A stretch of DNA of 25,156 bases from a virus: IMG/VR virus record IMGVR_UViG_3300011115_000445, positions 1 to 25,156 of that record. One strand, 5' to 3'. Below are positions 8,440 through 17,031 of the stretch, piece after piece (position 1 is the first letter of the stretch; the number at the start of each line of letters is the position of its first letter). The notes under the pieces are model-generated. The model searched no databases, was not told the origin of the DNA, and was given only the letters and a program-made list of their open reading frames with translations. Position numbers and translations under genes: made by a program.

Positions 8440-8440
8440 A

Positions 8441-11287
8441 TTAAGAACTCCTCACAATATTCATTCTCAATTCTCGGTCAATAAGTTTAGTTACTTCTTT
8501 TGCTAACTTAGCAGCGTCCATAGGAACAGAACCAGTGCTGTTAACATTTATAGTAGGATTAATGTTAAATACATTATTATTTGTTGGTCCAGTAGTAATT
8601 TTAGTAGAAGAAGGTGCCGACGAACCTGTTTGTTTAGTTGGAGTATAACCTTTACCAGAAGGGTCACCTTCTTGTTTAAGTCCAGACTTGTAAGAATCCC
8701 AATGATACGCAACATTGTAATTGCGGTCTGCAGTCATGCCATCTGCCATTTTCCAATTAGCCGCTACCTCTAAGTTTTTTTTAGGGTCCCATAAACCAGA
8801 AAAATCGTTTTTAAATTCTGGATGTATTTTGAGCATATCTTGGTAATCATGACCACTCATACCTTCCATATTTAACTGGAGTAATCCAAAAGATAAATCT
8901 TTAGTGGATGCTGATGGGTTTAATGAGTTTGCATCCCACGTGTTTCCAGTTTCACGCCCTACAAATCCCATAAACTTAGTTAATTCTTCTTCACTTAATT
9001 TTTTACCACGAACAGAAAGACTACGAAGCATATCTTTAACTACACTCTTAGAGATTGTGTTTTTTCCCATTACCTTTTGTAATTTTGAATAATAGTCTCT
9101 ATGGTCTTGGTTAATGTTTCCTCTGTTTTTAGGAGGTCCACTACTACCACTATCATTTGATGTTTGATTAGAGGTGTTTCTCCCACCACCAGCACCGCCA
9201 GAGTTGCCATGAGAGTTACCATACAACAACGTTGTTAATCTACCTTGTGAAAATGCTGCAATTGATTCGGCAGTGCTCATTTGTTGGTGCACTGTTGCTT
9301 CATAACTCATGTTCATACCACTTTGACCCATTGGTCCAGTTTCAGCAGTTGACCCAGTTGTTCCAATTACATATTTAGTATCTGTATTTTCTTCTGTTCC
9401 ATATGATGCGCCCCCCTCTTCATAATTTCTACGACTGGCTGGATAGGCTTTTGATTGCACGTGCCACACTTCTCCAAGTCGTGAGAATTCATCAAGACCA
9501 TATTTACTTGCATTGTTCCTTAACCATTGTTCATCTTCAGTTGATGAAAACGTAAGGTCGGCAGCCAAACCAATTTCGTGATAAGACAATCCAGGAGGTG
9601 CTGCCGCAGCAACTCCAGGTTTCTTTTGCCAATAAGAACCGTCATAAAACGTTTCTGTTTTTTCATCAGTTTTATAATAACGTGACAAAAACATGCTTTT
9701 CTGTTCTTCAGCACTACGGTATGCACCACCAATACCTATTCCTGGACGGTCCATTAATAAGCGAGTAAGTGGTTCACGAAGAACTGGTTTTAATTGTGAA
9801 AGAAGGTTTTGGTCTCCCTTTTTAACTGTTGGATTAACTGAAGCAATACTTCCAGGACTTGCTGTTCCTCCACCAGTAGCGTCCCCAAGTTTTGTTCCAA
9901 TACCTGAACCAATTCCATAACCAGCAACTGCTCCCATAGGTCCACCAGCATACGCACCAACAATTGCTCCAGCAATTCCAAGTGCTGGGCTTAACAGTTG
10001 ACCAAATCCACGAGTGCTTGTTCTTGCCCCAGTAATTCCAGATAATTTGTCTTCAAAAGCACCTAACGCTTTGTTTACAGCCTGCAAGTTCTTTTCCATT
10101 TGAGCGTAGTTATCCGCTTGACGCTTATACATTTGCTCTTCACGGTTTATCCCTGTTCGTGTAGTTTCCTCTTGTTGTGTAGCATAGTTTCCTTCAATAC
10201 CCATACGTTCACGGTCAGATTTTTTAGATGGGTCGTAAAAACCTTTTCCACCTTTTTCAGTAAAACTAACGTTTGATTCTGCGTATTGCAACAACAAATC
10301 TTGAGCACCTTGGTCTAGTCCAGACATTTGCAATCTTTGACGAACCATTGAACCCTCTTGACGACCAGCGTTGATTAGTTCACGATTGTTTAAACCAAGT
10401 CTTCCAATTAAATCTTGGTTTACTTGTTGTGCTGATTTTTGTTTACCACCAATTCCATAAAGGCTGGTACCAGTCATCATAAACATTTTGTTTACTGTGT
10501 CTGCTTGACCTAAACTTTCAATATAGTTAGTTGCATCACCAGCGCTGGTTCCATATCCCATGAGTGTTCGTATGCTTTCAACAGAACCTGCTTGCTTTTG
10601 AGCATTAATACCAGTGCGTGATTGCATTGAAAGTAGTTCGTTAATTCCACCCATTCCTAAACGATTTTTACGCAACGGTCCACGCAAATCATTCATTACA
10701 CCCATTTGACTCATGCCATACTGTTGCTGCAGTTGCACACTTAACTTGTCTGCTGAAAGTGCATAACCTTTGTTACGGTCAACACGGTCATCAATTGCAC
10801 CTATTGCTGCTTGTCCAAATTGTGAAGCCGCTTGAACGTAAGGGTTGTTTCCAAAAGCCTTTAAACCACCAAGAGTTTTTCCGCCACCACCTCCTCCACC
10901 TCCAGGAAGCCCACCACCTTTACCAAGCGCTCCTAAGATGCGTTCAACATCAGCCAGTTGTTGTTGGCGACCAGCAACCGCAGCATCAGGCATACCTTTG
11001 CTTACGTCCATGTAGCCAGAACTAGACTTACCACTAACTTTGCCCATTGCAGTAGCGGCTTTGTTTAATTCTGCAGTTAAGTCTTTGGTGTTACTAATTA
11101 AATCTTTAAAATTAGATTTAATCTTTTTAGTGTTTTCGTTTAATTTACTAAGTTCGCTGTTAAGACCTTCCAACATTTTAAGGTCAACGCTAAGGCGTGA
11201 GTTAACAACAGAATTACCCATTGAACTTGAGGCGTTGCCTTCAGCAGCACTGCCGCCTAAACCTCCACCAAGATTTGGTTCTTCCAT
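8441..11287 (-). CDS. Tape measure protein with M15 peptidase and transglycosylase-like domains
   Basis: A 948-residue tail tape measure, which sets tail length and is ejected during infection. Residues 35-85 are helical, 122-136 hold a glycine tract, and 432-464 form a hydrophobic Gly/Ala-rich segment that could insert in a membrane. Residues about 505-612 look like an M15 D,L/D,D-peptidase: R524, H570 and D577 in SYHEIGLAAD, and E606 with H609 in EVWH. Residues about 765-850 look like a lytic transglycosylase/lysozyme fold: E779 in GRETG, SFGLLQLN (799-806), and LWDPKKNLEVAA (832-843). The last 40 residues (VTKLIDRELR) are a typical tape-measure tail. Position between chaperone and baseplate genes supports the call. 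Both hydrolase domains keep their visible key residues. Confidence 0.88.
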   Translation of the reverse strand: MEEPNLGGGLGGSAAEGNASSSMGNSVVNSRLSVDLKMLEGLNSELSKLNENTKKIKSNFKDLISNTKDLTAELNKAATAMGKVSGKSSSGYMDVSKGMPDAAVAGRQQQLADVERILGALGKGGGLPGGGGGGGGKTLGGLKAFGNNPYVQAASQFGQAAIGAIDDRVDRNKGYALSADKLSVQLQQQYGMSQMGVMNDLRGPLRKNRLGMGGINELLSMQSRTGINAQKQAGSVESIRTLMGYGTSAGDATNYIESLGQADTVNKMFMMTGTSLYGIGGKQKSAQQVNQDLIGRLGLNNRELINAGRQEGSMVRQRLQMSGLDQGAQDLLLQYAESNVSFTEKGGKGFYDPSKKSDRERMGIEGNYATQQEETTRTGINREEQMYKRQADNYAQMEKNLQAVNKALGAFEDKLSGITGARTSTRGFGQLLSPALGIAGAIVGAYAGGPMGAVAGYGIGSGIGTKLGDATGGGTASPGSIASVNPTVKKGDQNLLSQLKPVLREPLTRLLMDRPGIGIGGAYRSAEEQKSMFLSRYYKTDEKTETFYDGSYWQKKPGVAAAAPPGLSYHEIGLAADLTFSSTEDEQWLRNNASKYGLDEFSRLGEVWHVQSKAYPASRRNYEEGGASYGTEENTDTKYVIGTTGSTAETGPMGQSGMNMSYEATVHQQMSTAESIAAFSQGRLTTLLYGNSHGNSGGAGGGRNTSNQTSNDSGSSGPPKNRGNINQDHRDYYSKLQKVMGKNTISKSVVKDMLRSLSVRGKKLSEEELTKFMGFVGRETGNTWDANSLNPSASTKDLSFGLLQLNMEGMSGHDYQDMLKIHPEFKNDFSGLWDPKKNLEVAANWKMADGMTADRNYNVAYHWDSYKSGLKQEGDPSGKGYTPTKQTGSSAPSSTKITTGPTNNNVFNINPTINVNSTGSVPMDAAKLAKEVTKLIDRELRMNIVRSS

Positions 11288-11290
11288 TAT

Positions 11291-11461
11291 TTAATTGCCT
11301 CCACTGGAGTTTCGCCAACTAGACATCCTGAACCAGTATGCTCGTTGTCTTACCGTCATAGTTTTAAGGTCTTTTAGACCAAAACCCCTATACGTAGAGG
11401 CAATCGCTTCGTACTCCCAATAAACTTTTACTAGATTAGCCAAATAAAAGTGCGACCCAAT
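11291..11461 (-). CDS. Frameshift extension of the tail assembly chaperone (T-like part)
   Basis: An open frame without ATG that begins after a stop codon at 11464-11462, overlaps the end of the chaperone gene, and stops 3 nt before the tape measure start. It encodes 56 codons; the part beyond the upstream stop starts ANLVKVYWEYEAIAS and ends in RMSSWRNSSGGN. It fills almost the whole 148-nt gap between the two genes and reads like protein, with aromatic and basic residues. In many tailed phages the gene pair in this position makes a G and a G-T product by frameshifting. The frame here is +1 (equivalently -2) relative to the chaperone; the -1 frame hits a stop four codons on. A TTG at 11443 could also be an internal start, but no ribosome site precedes it. 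Confidence 0.62.
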   Translation of the reverse strand: MGSHFYLANLVKVYWEYEAIASTYRGFGLKDLKTMTVRQRAYWFRMSSWRNSSGGN

Positions 11462-12236
11462 CTAGTGCTAGTACTATCTTAGCATTACAGTGGGAGCATT
11501 GGGTTTCCACCTCTTCCATACGAGGCCCTGGTTGTGCCGAGAAAAGGGCTTTAACTAACTTGTTACGGTCAGCCAATGACAACCCTCTAGCCCACGCCTC
11601 TTTTTCAGAAGTAGTTTTACCGTCTAATATTGCACATCGTGACAAGATAATAGTGTTTTGTTCAGCCGTAGTCTTACCACGCTTGCCAGCAGTCTGACTA
11701 TCTCCACCTGTTGGATAGCGTAATTGAACTACTTTGTTATTTTTTAGTTTTACTTCAATTGGTTTATGAAGGTCTACAGTTACAGTAGGGCTTGTAAAGT
11801 CCTTATCTAAATCCATAGTGATATCATTATCACCACTACATTCTCGGCAAGTTACTTGAAACTCACGATAACGACCATAGGTTGCTTTTAAAACTCCTAA
11901 AAATAAAGCGTCTCTATCACCAACAATTAAATCGTCAATAACTTCTGCTTTTCCCTTTACTTCAAGGTCTCCAATTGATACAACACCCCGTTTTAAAAGA
12001 TGTGTCATGTATTCAGAGTATGTAACGTTTTTTTGAACGTCAAAAGCAGAAAGGGCTTCTTCGTCCTCTCCGTTAAGTTCACGAACAGTTGCAGTGGTAT
12101 ACCACTCGTCTGATGCGGGTATATACAATCCACGATACAAGTCAACCTTTAAACTTGTTGGAAGGTCTACCTTTGGTGCTGGGTCTTGCAGGGCATTGTT
12201 TACAGCCACGGCGTCAGACGAAAGTTCAGTAGACAT
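11436..12236 (-). CDS. Tail assembly chaperone with zinc-ribbon cysteines (T4 gp26-like)
   Basis: A 266-residue protein encoded between the tail tube and the tape measure, where tail assembly chaperones are found. Residues about 100-140 (DRDALFLGVLKATYGRYREF followed by C130-x2-C133) and a second pair C247-x2-C250 suggest a zinc ribbon. This pattern resembles the T4 gp26-type baseplate/hub assembly proteins (Pfam T4_baseplate family, from memory). The middle (175-220) is polar and helical. The ATG has AAGGAG 6 nt upstream. The reading frame ends in LLFG and a second frame remains open to the tape measure, see the extension entry. The role as chaperone rests on position and the overlapping frame; T4 gp26-like hub protein is the alternative. 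Confidence 0.7.
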   Translation of the reverse strand: MSTELSSDAVAVNNALQDPAPKVDLPTSLKVDLYRGLYIPASDEWYTTATVRELNGEDEEALSAFDVQKNVTYSEYMTHLLKRGVVSIGDLEVKGKAEVIDDLIVGDRDALFLGVLKATYGRYREFQVTCRECSGDNDITMDLDKDFTSPTVTVDLHKPIEVKLKNNKVVQLRYPTGGDSQTAGKRGKTTAEQNTIILSRCAILDGKTTSEKEAWARGLSLADRNKLVKALFSAQPGPRMEEVETQCSHCNAKIVLALDWVALLFG

Positions 12237-12270
12237 GTAGTGCTCCTTAAATTGTAGTTATTGCAATTAG

Positions 12271-12915
12271 TTAACGAGTAGTTCCAATTACGTTAATTTC
12301 GCTTTCAGTAAACGCAATATAGAAACCTTCGTGATGCACCGTCATTTGTTGAATTAATATACCGTTGTCACCAGCGTTAAGACCGTTCATTGCAAAAACA
12401 CCAGGCCAGCAATTAAACAATTTAAATGCTAATTGACATTTACCTGGTTTTGTATCTCCTGCAGGCAAATCAGTTGATTGATATGAACCACCAGTTCCAT
12501 CATTACGAGTATATGGGTGGTCAAACACACGAACAACAATGTCGCAACGGTAGTCATTACTACCTCCATTTTGTAATAAACCAGTGCTACCAGTTGCTGC
12601 TGTTCCTTGTTGCCACGAATGGATAAATGTTTGCCATTTCCACATTTGTGCTTGATTTGAAAAAACTCCACGGCTAAATGACACTGGTGGAAAATCTGAT
12701 TGACCAACCATCTTGTGTGGGTGGGTATTCATGCCACCTTCACGATAGGCAATCAATTCGTTGGTAACGCTTAAACCAGACATTTCAGCAAAACCAAGCC
12801 CATCAAGACCTGTTCCACTTCCTCCTGAAGTATGCGCTGTTAAATCAGGAGCACCTACAATTTGAATTTGAAATTTAAAATTACGAAGCGGGTCAGTGCG
12901 TTGTGAAATAGGCAT
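12271..12915 (-). CDS. Tail tube protein, T4 gp19-like
   Basis: A 214-residue inner-tube protein of the T4 gp19 family, which is shared with extracellular contractile injection systems. It has the family signature at the N-terminus: DPLRNFKFQIQI (8-19), GFAEMSGLSV (41-50), ELIAYREGG (53-61), and then the FPPVSFSRGVFSN segment with MWKWQTF. The C-terminus has a VHHEGFYIAF strand. Length is close to the usual range, slightly long owing to a Gly/Thr-rich loop near residues 105-150. AAGGAG lies upstream of the ATG, and the gene follows the sheath by 9 nt, the standard order. Confidence 0.92.
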   Translation of the reverse strand: MPISQRTDPLRNFKFQIQIVGAPDLTAHTSGGSGTGLDGLGFAEMSGLSVTNELIAYREGGMNTHPHKMVGQSDFPPVSFSRGVFSNQAQMWKWQTFIHSWQQGTAATGSTGLLQNGGSNDYRCDIVVRVFDHPYTRNDGTGGSYQSTDLPAGDTKPGKCQLAFKLFNCWPGVFAMNGLNAGDNGILIQQMTVHHEGFYIAFTESEINVIGTTR

Positions 12916-12924
12916 TAGTTCTCC

Positions 12925-14412
12925 TTAAACGGTTTCATTTAGATTAGAGCCGCCAACAAATTGGCTGACTTCAATTACAATAAATTCGGCAGGTGTTTGC
13001 AGTGCAACCCCGACCTCTATATGAACTTCACCATTTTCAATCGTGTTTGTTGTATTGTTTGTTGAATCACACAAAACGTAAAACGCTTCGGCTGTATTAC
13101 GCCCTTTAAGACCTCCTGCACTCCAAAACTCAGCAAGAAACTTAGACAGACGAACTTGAATGTTTGTCCAAAGACGGTCATTGTTTGGCTCAAACACTGC
13201 AAAATCTGTAATACGTTTTGATTGAGACTTGACGTAGTTAAGACTACGACGTGTTGGAACGTACTTTAACACAGTTGATTTCTTTAAAGTGCGAGCACCA
13301 TTGATGATTACTCCAGCACCAGGAATTGCTTTCATGCTGTTTACGTGAGCATCATACATGGTTCCTTGTTCTGCTTCAGTAAACGAAGTTACAAGACCAA
13401 AAGCGTTGCGAACTTCATAAGAAAAACCAGCAGGTGCTTTTGCAACTGTTCGTTCTGCCTCAACTCGTGAGTACAAACCAAGGATAGCCCCACCAGGTGC
13501 AGTGTCGCGAATAGCCGAAGCACCAGTTTTAGATGGGTCAATCATCTTAAGTTTTGGGTAATACACGGCACCGTATGAAGAAGCCGTATAGCCAGTAATA
13601 GCAGAAATAGCATCAGCACCAGATGTGACTGATACTGGGTCAATTACTACAAAACAATCTCCGCGTGCTTCTGCGTATGCTAATGCAAAGTTAACAGTAG
13701 CAGCCGTTGTTTTATTGACTACGTTAAGAACAAGTTCTTCTGTTACTTGGTCAAACTTGTTAATTGCACTTTCGTAATCTCCGTTAATAAGAGCACTACC
13801 ATCACTACCAGCAGTTAGCGCTGAGTTAGCAACTGCAGTAACAGTAAATGCAGATGTGTATGTGTCAATTTCTGAAACAGAGATGTAAGTAGAATAAGTA
13901 TTTACTACAGTTCCTAAATAACGATTATCAGATAAGTTAAGACTTACTTCGTTCCAACGTTCAACTTCTGTACCACTTAATTTAACAATCAAATTAAATG
14001 TTGGCTCATTTCCAGTTACCAATCCAGCAGTTATAGTGACCGTAAGGTTATTCCCCCACGCACCAGGGTTTGCAGCACTTACTTTAAATACAGAAGTAGA
14101 ACTACCACCATTAATAGTTCCGCTGAGATTTACGCTGGCAGCCGTTGCGGTTGCGGTTGCGTAAACACGAGAAACATATGCGCTGCGACCACCATTTGCA
14201 AAGAAATGATATAGCGCATAACCAAGGTCATAATCATTGTCAATATCACCAAACAACGATTTATACGCTGTCCATGATGATATCTTTGTTGCTACTGTTG
14301 GACCACGTAGTGCAGGTGCAATAAAGCCTGCAGCCACAGTGTCTGTGCCAGTAGATGAGGTTGTTGTAAAGGCGCCTTCTGATACATAAACGCCAGGTCT
14401 TTGAAATGCCAT
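12925..14412 (-). CDS. Contractile tail sheath protein
   Basis: A 495-residue sheath subunit; its presence makes this a contractile tail. The N-terminus has PGVYVSE (6-12), used in sheath-to-sheath strand exchange, and FFANGGRSAYVSRV (70-83), a hallmark of the family. The C-terminal domain holds the strongly conserved part: NYVKSQSKRITDFAVFEPNND, then LWTNIQVRLSKFLAEFW, LKG and a VHIEVGVALQTPAEFIVIEV strand. A short Thr-Ala run (84-90) is encoded by a GTTGCG hexamer repeated three times at 14144-14161. It is intermediate in size between P2 and T4 sheaths. The ATG has AAGGAG about 9 nt upstream. A 54-nt gap separates it from the neck genes. Confidence 0.95.
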   Translation of the reverse strand: MAFQRPGVYVSEGAFTTTSSTGTDTVAAGFIAPALRGPTVATKISSWTAYKSLFGDIDNDYDLGYALYHFFANGGRSAYVSRVYATATATAASVNLSGTINGGSSTSVFKVSAANPGAWGNNLTVTITAGLVTGNEPTFNLIVKLSGTEVERWNEVSLNLSDNRYLGTVVNTYSTYISVSEIDTYTSAFTVTAVANSALTAGSDGSALINGDYESAINKFDQVTEELVLNVVNKTTAATVNFALAYAEARGDCFVVIDPVSVTSGADAISAITGYTASSYGAVYYPKLKMIDPSKTGASAIRDTAPGGAILGLYSRVEAERTVAKAPAGFSYEVRNAFGLVTSFTEAEQGTMYDAHVNSMKAIPGAGVIINGARTLKKSTVLKYVPTRRSLNYVKSQSKRITDFAVFEPNNDRLWTNIQVRLSKFLAEFWSAGGLKGRNTAEAFYVLCDSTNNTTNTIENGEVHIEVGVALQTPAEFIVIEVSQFVGGSNLNETV

Positions 14413-14466
14413 TGTGGATTACTCCTTACAGAAAGTATACCTTAGATATTGGGACTATACACATTA

Positions 14467-15195
14467 TTAATCGGGAAATTGTTCTTCAGAGTTACTACTC
14501 ATATTATATACGCTTCCATTGACGCTGTTGATTCGTTCAACACCGCCAACAACTGTAGTAACCGCCTTAACGCCCACAATACGAGATGATGGAATCTCAG
14601 CGGTCATTTGTACGGTATAAACTTTTCGGAAAATACGTTTGCGATAGCCAGCCTCTGGGTCAAGAAGGTCTGCTGTGGTCCAATCCAGTAGGTCTAAACG
14701 CCTAATGGTTCCATCTGCACCAATGTTAATAAACCCTTTTCTCCAAGGAAATATTTCAGTTAACATTTTGGCAGTTAAATACCTATCATGTAGGGCTGTT
14801 CGTGTAAACGTAGAAACTTGATAAAGCAAATCAACAGGAACGTGTTCGTTAGCCTTTAAATAAGAATAACTGTTCTTTCCTGTTTTAAAACTAAAGTCAG
14901 TAGACACGCTAGGCCAGTAGTCCATACGGTTAGCAGAACTTGCAGGAAGAGATGCACCAGAACCAGCACCAGTTCTGTAATAAATATCTGATTCTGAATG
15001 TTGCCTATTTCTAGCATGGATAATGTCAATGTGTTCTAAAGTAACAAACGGATACGAACGCTCTGTTTCACCTTCTGGATATCTAAAAAAGACCTCTACT
15101 GGTCGTTCATTGTCTCTATCGTCAGGGACAGTCATACCTGCAAACAAGTTTTTAAGAGCCTCGTCCTCAGCAAGAAGAAAACCAACTCTACTCAT
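14467..15195 (-). CDS. Probable tail terminator / tail-to-head joining protein
   Basis: A 242-residue protein just upstream of the sheath gene, the usual place for the tail terminator that caps the finished tail and contacts the neck. The sequence has an alpha/beta look: VEVFFRYPEGETERSYPFVTLEHIDI (33-58) and a later KVYTVQMTAEIP strand (about 197-208) resemble the tail-terminator fold, in which a central sheet is flanked by helices. I see no catalytic motif. Its ATG overlaps the stop of the gp10-like gene as ATGA, so the two are translationally coupled. Assignment is by position and general look; a neck protein is the alternative. Confidence 0.55.
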   Translation of the reverse strand: MSRVGFLLAEDEALKNLFAGMTVPDDRDNERPVEVFFRYPEGETERSYPFVTLEHIDIIHARNRQHSESDIYYRTGAGSGASLPASSANRMDYWPSVSTDFSFKTGKNSYSYLKANEHVPVDLLYQVSTFTRTALHDRYLTAKMLTEIFPWRKGFINIGADGTIRRLDLLDWTTADLLDPEAGYRKRIFRKVYTVQMTAEIPSSRIVGVKAVTTVVGGVERINSVNGSVYNMSSNSEEQFPD

Positions 15196-15605
15196 CGGTA
15201 TTTTGCCGTTAACTTAGCGTGAACTTTATTAGCAATTTTATTACTAAGTTCTGTTTTATTTCCTAGAACTTGCGAACGAAGCAACGGTTGTGGGGCAACC
15301 TTTGTAGGAACACCATATTCAAGGTCTGTAGCAAGACGTGCTTTTTCATCATCTCCAGGTATTCCGTAATCAATAGTTCCAGTGCTTTCGTTATAATTAA
15401 CTTCTAAACTATCAGAAACTTTAGACCAATCAGTTTTAGAGTTTTTGGCTCGTTCTTTTAACGCTTGTGTTTCTTCTTTAGTGCTTTCTTTAATAGCCTG
15501 AGCCAAAGCATTGGCATACTCTTTAGCCAAAAATGCTGCATACCGTACAACCTCAAACTCACCTGAAATGAATGATGGTCTAGAAGAACGTGCGGCAGAC
15601 GACAT
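15192..15605 (-). CDS. HK97 gp10-like neck / tail completion protein
   Basis: A 137-residue protein with the arrangement of the HK97-gp10 family: a long N-terminal helix (about 20-60, rich in Ala, Lys and Glu), a beta hairpin with DYGIP, then DLEYGVPTKVAPQPLLR (92-108) and a C-terminal helix. The E-Y-G-x-x-x-x-x-x-P-x-P-x-x-R segment is the family hallmark. Such proteins sit at the head-tail interface. It starts 71 nt after the previous gene, an unusually wide gap for this region, and overlaps the next gene by 3 nt. Confidence 0.75.
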   Translation of the reverse strand: MSSAARSSRPSFISGEFEVVRYAAFLAKEYANALAQAIKESTKEETQALKERAKNSKTDWSKVSDSLEVNYNESTGTIDYGIPGDDEKARLATDLEYGVPTKVAPQPLLRSQVLGNKTELSNKIANKVHAKLTAKYR

Positions 15606-15644
15606 GCTTGTTAATGCGCTCCAATTCTTCTAGGCAGTTGTACC

Positions 15645-15662
15645 CTTTAGCGCTCGCTAAAG
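15645..15662. other. Short perfect hairpin in the gap between neck genes
   Basis: CTTTAGC (15645-15651) and GCTAAAG (15656-15662) form a perfect 7-bp stem with a 4-base loop, inside a 71-nt gap without a credible ORF. No T-run follows on the minus strand, so it is more likely an RNA stability or weak pausing element than a terminator. Confidence 0.4.
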
Positions 15663-15676
15663 TTAAATCAAGTTTA

Positions 15677-16216
15677 TCAGATACTAGGAAGGTTAGAAGG
15701 CCAAGGAAGGTTACTGATATTAACAAACGTAGTACTAGGGTCAAAAGGGTATTCTTGATTCATATACACTTCAAGACCTTCAACTACTATAATAATATCG
15801 TCTTTGGCTCTACCACGAACTTTGTATGAAGTTACAGTAAAGTATCTTCCGTCGTACGTAAACAAATCATTTAAGTGAGTTTTGTACTCCCAAACATTAG
15901 ACACTCCAGCACTTCTAAAATCTTCAACTGAGGCCACAAAATTAACAACTTCAATCGGTTGACGACCTTCTGGAATTGAACGCTTTTGGTCTTCAGTTTC
16001 TGTAATCATCAAAACTGGAAGAATAATACCATTTTTATATTTACGTCCTCCAACACCTTTTACGCCTTCGTCGTATACTTCATCGTAGTAAGAACCAGTA
16101 GAACTAGCAGCATTACCAAATGGTAAAAACTCATAATAAATAATGGACTCACCAATTAACCGAGAATACTCTCGGTAACGTTTTCTGATAAGCCCTAATT
16201 CAGTTCGGGCATCCAT
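15677..16216 (-). CDS. Probable head-closure / neck protein
   Basis: A 179-residue protein in the connector block. It begins with a helix (ARTELGLIRKRYREYSRLIG) and continues as a beta-rich domain: ESIIYYEFLPF, YKNGIILPVLMI, TYDGRYFTVTSYKVRGR and DIIIVVEGLEVY. This plan, a small beta-barrel with a DGRYF-x-V-x-x-Y segment, fits head-closure proteins of the SPP1 gp16 / neck type, but the match is weak and mainly positional. Its start shares one base with the stop of the upstream connector gene. The C-terminus is proline-rich (LPWPSNLP). Confidence 0.5.
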   Translation of the reverse strand: MDARTELGLIRKRYREYSRLIGESIIYYEFLPFGNAASSTGSYYDEVYDEGVKGVGGRKYKNGIILPVLMITETEDQKRSIPEGRQPIEVVNFVASVEDFRSAGVSNVWEYKTHLNDLFTYDGRYFTVTSYKVRGRAKDDIIIVVEGLEVYMNQEYPFDPSTTFVNISNLPWPSNLPSI

Positions 16217-17031
16217 TAAAAGAATCCAGTGTTATAGAGACTGCTAGGAGGATTTGTGTCTACAAATACGTCCTCTCGTAGGTCATCGCCTTTATCCTCA
16301 ATTTCAATAGTTCCTGTATCTCGTTCTGGAAATATTCGTTCAATTGGACCGTAATCTCCAAGTTCACGAGCGCGGTAAATTGGAACGTAGCGATTTGTAG
16401 TACGTGAAACTCGGCTAAGATTCATTACTTCAATGCGATTAATTCCAATATTAAGCGCACGTGCTTGATTTTCATATTGTCGTTGCCAGTATTCAAGAAG
16501 ACTTTGAACCATTCTAAAACGTTGACTGCCAGGAATGTGAACCGATTCAGAAGTCATTACGTCAATGTCTCGGCTATATTCGCTTAACAAAGCCCACAAA
16601 GAATTAACAACTGTTGCCATTCCAATTGTGTCAATAACAATTCCAGCCATGTTTTCTAAAGGTGTAGACAAGTTATAAACATGTTCTTCAATAGCATGAT
16701 GTGCGTAAAATTCAAGGTCTGCTGGCAAAATCCATTCGTAGTGATAACCTTCAACCATAAGGCTGCTATTGGCTGCTGGAGTACTAGTAAGTCTTAAAAT
16801 ACCATTTCTAGCATCTAATGAATACCCACTTGAAGCCAAAACTGTGGGCGTGCTTGCACCAGACGTGTGTGTTGCAATATATAAACTATCTGTATCAATG
16901 TTTGGATGACCTAGTTCATAGGTGCGAGTAGTTGCCTCAAAAGAAGTTTGAAAAAACTTTGGAAAATCACGCAAAAAATTACGAGCAAGTGTAGTGACTT
17001 CTTCAACTATCGCTGTATTAAAATGAGCCAC
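16216..17031 (-). CDS. Probable head-tail connector (adaptor) protein
   Basis: A 271-residue protein encoded first in the neck block. It opens with a helical segment (VEEVTTLARNFLRDFPKFFQ), then a beta region containing DTDSLYIA, SGYSLDARNGILRLTSTP and LMVEGYHYEWILP, and continues with helices (EFYAHHAIEEHVYNL; MVQSLLEYWQRQYENQARAL). I do not recognise a named family with certainty; helical adaptors of this size commonly sit under the portal. The start codon is GTG, overlapping the stop of the 50-residue ORF as TAGTG, so it probably relies on coupled translation. Confidence 0.5.
   Translation of the reverse strand: MAHFNTAIVEEVTTLARNFLRDFPKFFQTSFEATTRTYELGHPNIDTDSLYIATHTSGASTPTVLASSGYSLDARNGILRLTSTPAANSSLMVEGYHYEWILPADLEFYAHHAIEEHVYNLSTPLENMAGIVIDTIGMATVVNSLWALLSEYSRDIDVMTSESVHIPGSQRFRMVQSLLEYWQRQYENQARALNIGINRIEVMNLSRVSRTTNRYVPIYRARELGDYGPIERIFPERDTGTIEIEDKGDDLREDVFVDTNPPSSLYNTGFF

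Noticed and set aside
9520-9981. Open frames in other frames inside the tape measure gene
   Set aside because: They lack ribosome sites and lie fully within a gene with strong domain evidence.
10881-10920. The glycine-coding tract in the tape measure as a tandem repeat locus
   Set aside because: It is a low-complexity linker in an intact reading frame; nothing suggests more than that.
14144-14161. Three GTTGCG hexamers in the sheath gene as a phase-variable repeat
   Set aside because: The unit is a multiple of three, so changes would not shift the frame, and three copies are too few to suggest active slippage.
14413-14466. A TATACT box as promoter for the sheath gene
   Set aside because: TATACT on the minus strand looks like a -10 box, but no acceptable -35 lies 16-18 nt upstream, so I do not list it.
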